From: Mesobacterium_A hydrothermale
GTDB taxonomy: Bacteria > Pseudomonadota > Alphaproteobacteria > Rhodobacterales > Rhodobacteraceae
Length of the DNA stretch: 32,791 bases
Reading direction: 5' to 3'
NCBI RefSeq assembly: GCF_035818635.1
Contig: NZ_JAYLLH010000034.1
Span: 1-32,791, forward strand
Shown here piece after piece: positions 1 to 6,660 of this stretch. Each line of letters starts with the position of its first letter. The first letter of the stretch is position 1. The notes below the pieces were generated by a model. It did no database searches. It had not been told where the DNA came from and was given only the letters and a program-made list of their open reading frames with translations. The translations under genes and the position numbers were made by a program.

Positions 1-77
1 CATCAGCATGACTCGCACGGCCAGCACCAAATGGGAATCCCAATTCGGACTCGTTTGTCGCGATCAATCCACTAGAT
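1..77. repeat. Left arm of 77-bp terminal inverted repeat
   Basis: Bases 1-77 are the exact reverse complement of 32715-32791; identity stops at base 78 (compared base by base). The arm is about 52% GC, below the surrounding genes. It carries the last codon and the stop codon of the methyltransferase at 72-680. It includes the near-palindrome GGGAATCCC. No transposase is visible inside the window. Inference: both window ends run into the same end of a multicopy element, such as an insertion sequence. An exact length of 77 would also fit a k-mer overlap at two ends of an assembled contig. Confidence 0.9.
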
Positions 78-680
78 CCGGCGCGCCACGATGAATCGCG
101 CAGGCGGTTTTTTCGGAAAAACCCCTGTCTCAAGGATCTCGAACCCCGCCCGCCGGATCGTGTCATCCAGCGTAGCGATGTCAAAGACACTGACATAAGG
201 GGCCTTGCCGATCGCCCTCAGCACCGGAATGATCATCCGGATCCACAATTGCGCATCGCGCAGGCAGACCGATTTGGAGATCAGGTAGCCGCCGGGCCGC
301 AACCGCGCGTGAATTTGGGCCAGGTCGGACTCCAGGTTCGGCAGCAGGTGCAGCAGGTTGAACGCCATCACCACGTCGAATGGCCCTTCCGGTGCGTGGT
401 ATGGGTCGGCGACGACAAAGTCCAGATTGTGTTGATCGGTGATCTTGCCGCGAGCGATATCGATCATCGCGGGTGAAAAATCCGTGGCGGTCAGTTCTGC
501 CACTTTCGGTGCCAGCCGCAGCGCGGTGCTGCCGGTGCCGCAGCCCAGTTCCAGCCCACGCATGTCCGGGCGCAAGTAGGCCGACACCCGCGCCAGTGTA
601 TGTTCATAGGCATCCATGTCCCGGATAGGGGACTTGGCATAGCGCGCGGCGGCGCGGTCCCAGAAGGTGGCGTCTTGCAT
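72..680 (-). CDS. Class I SAM-dependent methyltransferase
   Basis: A 202-residue protein with the Rossmann-fold SAM-binding motif I LELGCGTGS at about residues 43-51, then an acidic residue after strand 2 (TATDFSP, D67) that would contact the SAM ribose. The N-terminal FWDRAAARYA pattern is common in small-molecule methyltransferases of the UbiE/Methyltransf_11 type. The substrate cannot be inferred. Translation starts at the ATG complementary to 678-680. It is transcribed divergently from the LysR gene 93 bp away, so it is a plausible target of that regulator. The last residue (Ile) and the TAG stop lie inside the terminal 77-bp repeat. The native C-terminus may therefore have been slightly altered if the repeat is a mobile-element end. 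Length is normal for the family. Confidence 0.88.
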   Translation of the reverse strand: MQDATFWDRAAARYAKSPIRDMDAYEHTLARVSAYLRPDMRGLELGCGTGSTALRLAPKVAELTATDFSPAMIDIARGKITDQHNLDFVVADPYHAPEGPFDVVMAFNLLHLLPNLESDLAQIHARLRPGGYLISKSVCLRDAQLWIRMIIPVLRAIGKAPYVSVFDIATLDDTIRRAGFEILETGVFPKKPPARFIVARRI

Positions 681-728
681 TCGGTGCTCTCCCGTTTCTG
701 TCGATGCGCACTATTCACCATGCGCGAG

Positions 729-747
729 TTTTCAGGAATTGCGAAAA
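729..747. promoter_or_regulatory. Putative LysR-type operator dyad
   Basis: TTTTC (729-733) and GAAAA (743-747) form a perfect 5-bp inverted repeat with a 9-nt spacer. It contains the T-N11-A arrangement typical of LysR-family boxes and lies between the divergent methyltransferase and LysR genes. A second small dyad, GCGCA (706-710) and TGCGC (721-725), lies beside it. The assignment is by pattern and position only. Confidence 0.45.
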
Positions 748-773
748 TCTGCCTTTCGGATATACGGATTTGC

Positions 774-1679
774 ATGAATTGGAGCGCAATCACCTTCGAC
801 TGGAACCAGGCGCGGGCTTTCCTCGTCACCGCCGAGGCCGGGTCGTTTTCCGCTGCGGCCCGGCAACTGGGCCTGACCCAGCCGACGCTTGGCCGCCAGG
901 TCGCCGCGCTGGAAGAAGCGCTGGGGCTGGTTCTGTTCGAACGGGTCGGGCGATCGCTGGAACTGACGCAATCGGGCCGGGATCTGCTGGCGCATGTGCG
1001 CGCCATGGGCGATGCGGCGATGCAGGTCTCGCTTTCCGCCACCGGCCACGTGCAAGAGGTCGCGGGCCCGGTCAGCGTTTCGGTCTCGGACCTGCTCGCG
1101 GTGCAGCTGATGCCGCATCTCGCCGAACGGCTTGGCCGCGTGGCGCCGCAGATCACGCTCGACGTGGTGGCCTCGAACCGGATCAGCGACCTGCAACGCC
1201 GCGAGGCCGACATCGCCGTGCGCCACGTCCGCCCCGATCAGCCAGAGCTGATTGCCCGGCTGGTGCGCCAGTCGCCGGCGCAGTTCTTCGCCGCCAGCAG
1301 CTACCTCGACCGGGTCGGCCGCCCGTCTTCGCTGCAAGATCTGGCCCGGCTCGACTTCATTGGCCTGCGTCCGTTCAGCGAAACCGTCAAAGTGCTGAAA
1401 ACCTACGGCGTGCCGATCTCCGAAGACCGGGTGCGCGTCACCTCGGACAGCGGCGTGGTGGTCTGGGACATGGTCCGGCGCGGTCTTGGCATCATGCCGA
1501 TGATCCGCGATCAGGCCATCGGCACCCCCGGCATCGAAACCGTCCTGCCCGAGTTTTCGCTGTTGACCGTGCCCTACTGGCTGACGGTTCATCGCGAATT
1601 GCACAGCAGCCGTCGGATCCGGCTGGTGTTCGACCTTCTGGTCGACCTGCTGTCGGCCCCGGTCCTGCTGCCAGCCTAA
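774..1679 (+). CDS. LysR-family transcriptional regulator
   Basis: A 301-residue regulator. The N-terminal winged helix-turn-helix spans about residues 8-65 and includes the AFLVTAEAGSFSAAAR and LTQPTLGRQVAALE segments typical of LysR proteins. A substrate-binding effector domain follows (about 90-295). The ATG at 774 is chosen because the family motif begins just after it. An upstream ATG at 720 would add 18 residues that do not look like LysR and would overlap the operator-like dyads. The effector is unknown. Divergent orientation to the methyltransferase and the T-N11-A dyad between them fit the classic LysR arrangement of autoregulation plus control of the neighbour. The C-terminus at 1679 is followed by a hairpin with a T-run. 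Confidence 0.92.
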   Translation: MNWSAITFDWNQARAFLVTAEAGSFSAAARQLGLTQPTLGRQVAALEEALGLVLFERVGRSLELTQSGRDLLAHVRAMGDAAMQVSLSATGHVQEVAGPVSVSVSDLLAVQLMPHLAERLGRVAPQITLDVVASNRISDLQRREADIAVRHVRPDQPELIARLVRQSPAQFFAASSYLDRVGRPSSLQDLARLDFIGLRPFSETVKVLKTYGVPISEDRVRVTSDSGVVVWDMVRRGLGIMPMIRDQAIGTPGIETVLPEFSLLTVPYWLTVHRELHSSRRIRLVFDLLVDLLSAPVLLPA

Positions 1680-1686
1680 GCGCCCG

Positions 1687-1719
1687 ACAGGCCCCGCGCG
1701 CGATCCGCGCCCTGTTTTT
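1687..1719 (+). terminator. Probable terminator of the LysR gene
   Basis: ACAGG (1687-1691) pairs with CCTGT (1711-1715). Inside them GCGCG pairs with CGCGC around a CGATC loop, with a small bulge. Five T residues follow (1715-1719). It starts 7 bases after the LysR stop codon. Confidence 0.6.
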
Positions 1720-1818
1720 CGCCTTGCTGAAATCCCCTTGGGGGGCTCCGATGTCGCACCAATGGTCCAATCGGTCATCGAAGCGGAGGGGGCACGCGCC
1801 CTAGCCACACGGCGCATG

Positions 1819-1852
1819 ACAAGAAAAAGGCGCGGCCGTTTCCGACCGCGCC
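1819..1852 (-). terminator. Rho-independent terminator of glyA
   Basis: GGCGCGG (1829-1835) and CCGCGCC (1846-1852) form a perfect 7-bp GC stem. On the minus strand it is followed by TTTTTCTT. It lies about 22 bases past the glyA stop codon, so it fits as the glyA terminator. Confidence 0.85.
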
Positions 1853-1874
1853 CAAGACCCTTGCGTCGCCCGGA

Positions 1875-3170
<1,296 letters not shown>

Positions 3171-3233
3171 GCGCGTGTCTCCGTCAGATGGGAATCGTGG
3201 TTGGCGGGGTTGGTATCGGAAACCGGGGTCTGC

Positions 3234-3278
3234 GCAAAGACGGGAAAACGACACAGCGGGAAAGTCTTGCGTCTTTGC
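3234..3278. promoter_or_regulatory. Nine-bp dyad between glyA and nadK
   Basis: GCAAAGACG (3234-3242) and CGTCTTTGC (3270-3278) are perfect inverted repeats separated by 27 nt, in the middle of the divergent glyA/nadK promoter region. The spacer holds two similar stretches beginning CGGGAAA (3241 and 3257). It could be a regulator site for either gene or a hairpin in a glyA leader. No known riboswitch pattern was recognised. Confidence 0.4.
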
Positions 3279-3337
3279 TGGTCCCCGGGGGCGGATTGTG
3301 ATTGTTTCGAACCCGAATGCACCGGACAGGAAACAGC

Positions 3338-4099
3338 ATGTCGCTTCGTATCGCCTTTGCCGCCTCGAACGCCCCGATCGCGCGCGCGGCGCTTGCCTCG
3401 CTGACCCGGCGTTATGGCGACCATTCCGAAGCCGGCGCCGATGTGATCGTTGCCCTTGGCGGCGATGGGTTCATGCTGGACACGCTGAACCGCACGCAGA
3501 CCCTTTCGGTGCCGGTCTACGGCATGAACCGGGGGACCGTCGGGTTCCTGATGAACGAATATTCCGAACATGGGCTGGAAGAACGGCTTGAGGCCGCGGA
3601 AGAGGCCGTGCTGCACCCGCTGTCGATGCGCGCGGTGACCCCGGATGGCGATGAATACCGTGAATTGGCGATCAACGAAGTGTCGTTGCTGCGCGCGGGC
3701 CCGCAGGCGGCCAAGCTGCGGATCAGCGTCGACGGCAAGCTGCGGATGCCGGAACTGGTTTGTGATGGCGCACTGGTGGCGACGCCCGCGGGGTCGACCG
3801 CTTATAACTATTCCGCGCATGGGCCGATCCTGCCGATCGGCGCCGACGTTCTGGCGCTGACCGCGATGTCGGCGTTTCGGCCAAGGCGCTGGCGCGGCGC
3901 GCTGTTGCCCACCAGCGCGGAAGTCACCTTCGAGGTGCTGGACCACGAGAAACGCCCGGTCATGGCCGAGGCCGACGCGCGGTCTGTTCGCAATGTGGTG
4001 CAGGTCGATATCCGATCGGAGCCGGAGATCGAACACCGGGTGCTGTTCGACCCGGGCCACGGGCTGGAAGAACGGCTGATCCGGGAACAGTTCGTGTGA
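3338..4099 (+). CDS. nadK: NAD kinase
   Basis: NadK phosphorylates NAD to NADP using ATP or polyphosphate. At 253 residues it has the compact size typical of alphaproteobacteria. Visible signatures are the GGDG motif (41-44) with the following FMLDTL, the glycine-rich YGMNRGTVGFL (61-71), the NEVS motif (113-116) and the STAYNYSAHGP segment near residue 155, all diagnostic of the ATP-NAD kinase fold. The ATG at 3338 is preceded by ACAGGA at suitable spacing; an in-frame ATG at 3302 has no comparable site. It is divergent from glyA. Its stop is followed within 7 bases by the hairpin-rich repeat element at 4106-4190. Confidence 0.97.
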   Translation: MSLRIAFAASNAPIARAALASLTRRYGDHSEAGADVIVALGGDGFMLDTLNRTQTLSVPVYGMNRGTVGFLMNEYSEHGLEERLEAAEEAVLHPLSMRAVTPDGDEYRELAINEVSLLRAGPQAAKLRISVDGKLRMPELVCDGALVATPAGSTAYNYSAHGPILPIGADVLALTAMSAFRPRRWRGALLPTSAEVTFEVLDHEKRPVMAEADARSVRNVVQVDIRSEPEIEHRVLFDPGHGLEERLIREQFV

Positions 4100-4105
4100 C
4101 CGGGC

Positions 4106-4190
4106 GCGATTTTTCGAGGAAAAATCGCAAGGGGGCTCTGCCCCCTCGGCCTGCGGCCTCACCCCGGGGATATTTGCAGCAAGATGATGG
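4106..4190 (+). repeat. Gene-3'-end repeat element, copy A
   Basis: Three hairpins lie in a row after nadK: GCGATTTTTC/GAAAAATCGC with a GAG loop (4106-4128, 10-bp stem), GGGGGC/GCCCCC with a TCT loop (4131-4145), and GGCC/GGCC with a TGC loop (4149-4159). They are followed by CCCCGGGGATATTT (4162-4175) and GCAAGATGATGG. Copies B (9456-9522) and C (24391-24460) share the same order and the GGGATATTT core. The tail of this copy (ATGGAG, 4187-4192) appears to provide the ribosome-binding site of the next gene. Confidence 0.8.
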
Positions 4191-4199
4191 AGCCGGGCT

Positions 4200-4589
4200 G
4201 TGCTGACGCTTGAGGGGCTGCACCATGTTGCACTGATCTGTTCGGATTACGACAGGTCACGGGCGTTCTATGTCGACCTGCTGGGGTTGCGGGTTGTGGC
4301 CGAAACCTATCGCGCGGCGCGGCAGAGCTGGAAGCTGGACCTGGAGTTGCCGGACGGGGCACGGGTGGAGCTGTTCACCTTTCCGGGCGCGCCCGCGCGG
4401 CCCTCACGTCCCGAGGCGCTGGGGCTGCGGCACCTGGCGTTTCGTGTCGCGGATGTGACGGCCGCGAAGCAGTGGCTTGAGGCGCAGGGGGTCGCGGTCG
4501 AGGAGATTCGCATCGATGCGCTGACCGGGAAGCGATTCACCTTCTTCGCCGATCCCGATGAACTTCCGCTGGAGTTGTACGAGCGCTGA
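4200..4589 (+). CDS. gloA2: VOC-family metalloprotein of the YaeR (GloA2) type
   Basis: A 129-residue single-module vicinal oxygen chelate protein that closely resembles E. coli YaeR: HHVALICSDYDRSRAFYVDLLG at the start (positions 8 onward), PSRPEALGLRHLAF in the middle and KRFTFFADPDELPLELYE at the end. The expected metal ligands are His8 or His9, Glu57, His78 and Glu125. YaeR-type proteins are glyoxalase-I-like, but their substrate is not settled. The start is a GTG at 4200, with GGAG at 4189-4192 supplied by the tail of repeat element A. The next gene starts 44 bases downstream on the same strand, so the two may be co-transcribed. Confidence 0.88.
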   Translation: MLTLEGLHHVALICSDYDRSRAFYVDLLGLRVVAETYRAARQSWKLDLELPDGARVELFTFPGAPARPSRPEALGLRHLAFRVADVTAAKQWLEAQGVAVEEIRIDALTGKRFTFFADPDELPLELYER

Positions 4590-4633
4590 GGCGCATACTG
4601 GCGGGCGACTCAGACCTTTGCGAGGAAAGCCCC

Positions 4634-5482
4634 ATGCGCCTGTTTCCCGTTCTTGCCAGCCTGTCGATTGTGTTGTCCGGCGCGGCTCGCGCCGACTGTG
4701 CCAGCGATGCCGAGATTGCGGCTTTCGTCGGCAGCTTCACCGCCAAGACACCGGCCAAGGCGCTGGGGGCGGGAGGATCGATGGAAGATGCGCTGTGCAC
4801 CGCCGGCAAGCTGCGGACCGCGCTGTCGGCGCAGCTGGGGCCGGTGGTGGGGTACAAGGCCGGGCTGACCAGCAAGCCCGCGCAAGAGCGGTTCGGCGTC
4901 AGCGAACCGGTCTGGGGGGTGCTGTATCGCGACATGCTGCTGGAGGACGGGGCCGCGGTTCCGGCGAAATTCGGGACGGTGCCGTTTTTCGAGGCTGACC
5001 TGGTGCTTGTCGTGGGGTCTGACGCGATCAACAGCGCCACCACGCCGGAACAGGCGATGGCGGCGGTGTCCGAGATCCGGCCCTTCATCGAACTGCCCGA
5101 CCTGACGCTGGCGCAGGGCGAGCCGATCACCGGGGAGACCCTGACCGCCATGGGTGTCGGTCCGCGGCTGGGGGTGCTGGGGGCACCGGTTGCCGTCGGC
5201 GATCCGGCGCGGATGGTGCAGGCGCTGGGCGCGATGAGGGTGACTGTGCGCGCCGCCGATGGCAGCACCCTGGTCGAGGTGCCGGGCGCCGCCGTGCTGG
5301 GCAACCCGCTGAACTCGGTGCTGTGGCTGCTGTCCAAGGGGGTGCGGTTCCAGCCCGGCGACCTGATCAGCGTGGGGTCCTTCGGGCCGCTGTTGCCGCC
5401 GGGCAAGGCCGGTGGGGGCGCGACGGTGACCTATGCCGGTCTGCCGGGCGATCCGTCGGTGTCGGTGACCTTTACCGACTGA
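4634..5482 (+). CDS. Exported hydratase-like protein (FAH / 2-keto-4-pentenoate hydratase fold)
   Basis: A 282-residue protein beginning with a Sec-type signal peptide: a hydrophobic core at about 4-16 and a likely cleavage after ARA at residue 20. The mature part resembles MhpD-type 2-keto-4-pentenoate hydratases: VVGYKAGLTS (about 73-82), VWGVLYRDMLL, FFEADLVLVVG with acidic residues in the metal-site region, a following IRPFIELPDL, and a C-terminal GDLISVGSFGPLLPP. Known relatives are cytoplasmic enzymes of aromatic catabolism, so a signal peptide is unusual. The substrate is unknown and no aromatic-pathway genes are nearby. The cysteine after the signal (residue 22) does not sit in a good lipobox. 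The ATG has GAGGAAAG just upstream. Confidence 0.8.
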   Translation: MRLFPVLASLSIVLSGAARADCASDAEIAAFVGSFTAKTPAKALGAGGSMEDALCTAGKLRTALSAQLGPVVGYKAGLTSKPAQERFGVSEPVWGVLYRDMLLEDGAAVPAKFGTVPFFEADLVLVVGSDAINSATTPEQAMAAVSEIRPFIELPDLTLAQGEPITGETLTAMGVGPRLGVLGAPVAVGDPARMVQALGAMRVTVRAADGSTLVEVPGAAVLGNPLNSVLWLLSKGVRFQPGDLISVGSFGPLLPPGKAGGGATVTYAGLPGDPSVSVTFTD

Positions 5483-5518
5483 CCCCGGCAGGTGGGACAC
5501 CGCGCCACATCGAAGAAC

Positions 5519-5590
5519 CTATATCTGTGATATAGCAAATTGCTTGCGCGAACGGGAGTTTCTCCCACCCGGGCCCTTGGCCCGAACCAA
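5519..5590 (+). promoter_or_regulatory. Dyad-rich promoter/leader of the 5603-6001 gene
   Basis: Four perfect dyads lie within 72 bases: CTATATC-TGT-GATATAG (5519-5535), AGCAA-A-TTGCT (5534-5544), GGGAG-TTT-CTCCC (about 5554-5566) and CGGGCC-CTT-GGCCCG (about 5570-5584). The first two are AT-rich and look like operator sites. The last two would fold as consecutive hairpins in a 5' leader. No known riboswitch was recognised. Confidence 0.5.
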
Positions 5591-5602
5591 GAAAGTACCT
5601 CC

Positions 5603-6001
5603 ATGAAACAGTCCCTCCTGATGGACAAATACCCCTGCTTCGATCTGGAACTGCCGAAGTCGGAAACCTCTTGTGCCAGCGTCGACGACGTGATCGCCGC
5701 GCTGAAGGCCAAGATCGACGCGCATCCGAAAGTGGCTTATATCGCCACCTTCGACCACTATGCCCACACCAGCAGCATCGAGGGCGAGATCGCGCCAACG
5801 ATCAAGGCGGCCAAGAACATCGTCTTCTGCTTTGGCATCGCGCTGCCGAACCCGCATGTGCTGTCGGTGCGTCCGCGTTCGATCGGCGTGGCCGATCTGG
5901 GCGACCGGTTCCACGTCTCGTTCCTCGAACCGCCGATGAAGCCCGCGACCGAGGCGATGGAAGCCTGGTGCAAGGCGCTGGCCGACAAGGTCGCCGCCTG
6001 A
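5603..6001 (+). CDS. Conserved small cytosolic protein (DUF6858-like)
   Basis: A 132-residue protein without a signal peptide or membrane segment, beginning MKQSLLMDKYPCFDLEL. Notable segments are ALKAKIDAHPKVAYIATFDHYAHTSS (33-58) with two histidines, and NPHVLSVRPRSIGVADLGDRFHVSF (86-110). From memory this matches a small conserved proteobacterial family annotated DUF6858; that name is unverified and no function is known. The ATG at 5603 is preferred over an in-frame ATG at 5540 because family similarity begins here. The upstream one lies among the leader hairpins. The Shine-Dalgarno sequence is weak. A strong terminator follows 20 bases after the stop, so this looks like a monocistronic gene with its own regulated leader. 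Confidence 0.78.
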   Translation: MKQSLLMDKYPCFDLELPKSETSCASVDDVIAALKAKIDAHPKVAYIATFDHYAHTSSIEGEIAPTIKAAKNIVFCFGIALPNPHVLSVRPRSIGVADLGDRFHVSFLEPPMKPATEAMEAWCKALADKVAA

Positions 6002-6021
6002 GTGCACAAACCTGAGCGCAG

Positions 6022-6051
6022 AAACGCCGCCCCCGGGGGCGGCGTTTTTTT
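6022..6051 (+). terminator. Strong Rho-independent terminator
   Basis: A perfect palindrome, AAACGCCGCCCCC (6022-6034) against GGGGGCGGCGTTT (6035-6047), is followed by an unbroken T-run to 6051. It ends the 5603-6001 transcript. It lies between two convergent genes and could also act for the minus-strand gene, though its T-run is shorter in that direction. Confidence 0.88.
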
Positions 6052-6060
6052 GTGGCAAGG

Positions 6061-6486
6061 TCAGCCGTGAAAGCTGAGCACCCCGAACAGCACGGCCAGC
6101 GCGGCGCTGGCGGTGGCCCCGGTCACCAGTGTGTTCAGCAGGGGCAAGGGCGGGGGCGTGCCACCTTTCAGCGCGCGCAGGATGCGGGTCAGCAGCACCG
6201 CGACAAAGCCCGTGAGCGTTGCGACAAAGACCATCTTGATCCAGAACAGCGGGGCTTGCGCGGCAAGCCCGCCGCGCCAGCCATAGACCAGCCAAAGCCC
6301 GGTCAGCCACAGCACCGCAACCGCGCCACCGGCGGAAAAGGCCAGCCGCCGCCGCACCGGGCCCATGGCCAGCTTGACCGGCGGCTCCGCCGTGGCCTGC
6401 GCGGCGCCGATCATCAGGCTGGCGACGCCGCCGCCGATGCCAAGGGCAAAGGCCAGGTAGTGCAGAATGACCAATGCGTCACGCAT
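6061..6486 (-). CDS. Four-helix integral membrane protein, function unknown
   Basis: A 141-residue protein with four clear hydrophobic segments: about 4-28 (ALVILHYLAFALGIGGG), 47-69 (RLAFSAGGAVAVLWLTGLWL), 79-104 (PLFWIKMVFVATLTGFVAVL) and 115-139 (NTLVTGATASAALAVLFGVL). A histidine in the first helix and Trp/Lys residues in helices 2-3 are reminiscent of small b561- or CopD-like membrane proteins, but there is no decisive motif and I do not assign a family. The ATG at 6484-6486 is preceded on the minus strand by AAGGAA. A TTGACA-like hexamer (complement of 6521-6526) lies upstream and could be a -35 element. The gene is convergent with the 5603-6001 gene across a shared terminator. Confidence 0.8.
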   Translation of the reverse strand: MRDALVILHYLAFALGIGGGVASLMIGAAQATAEPPVKLAMGPVRRRLAFSAGGAVAVLWLTGLWLVYGWRGGLAAQAPLFWIKMVFVATLTGFVAVLLTRILRALKGGTPPPLPLLNTLVTGATASAALAVLFGVLSFHG

Positions 6487-6611
6487 CTTGGGTTCCTTCC
6501 GGGGTGTTGCGTGACCTGACTGTCAAGCAGGCGGCGCGGCGCGTCAATCGCCGAGCGCGCTGGTCCGGCGGCGCCCGTGCAGATGCCCGCGAATTCAGCG
6601 CCAACAACGCA

Positions 6612-6637
6612 AAACGCCGGGGTCACCCCCGGCGTTT
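6612..6637 (-). terminator. Terminator of prpE
   Basis: AAACGCCGGGG (6612-6622) pairs perfectly with CCCCGGCGTTT (6627-6637) around a 4-nt loop. On the minus strand four T residues end the stem, and it starts 24 bases past the prpE stop. Confidence 0.8.
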
Positions 6638-6660
6638 CGCACGCTTGTCCGGCGAACGGC

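Noticed and set aside
5483..5602. A known riboswitch (such as SAM-II or glycine) in the leader before 5603
   Set aside because: Only simple dyads are visible; none of the conserved riboswitch core sequences was recognised.
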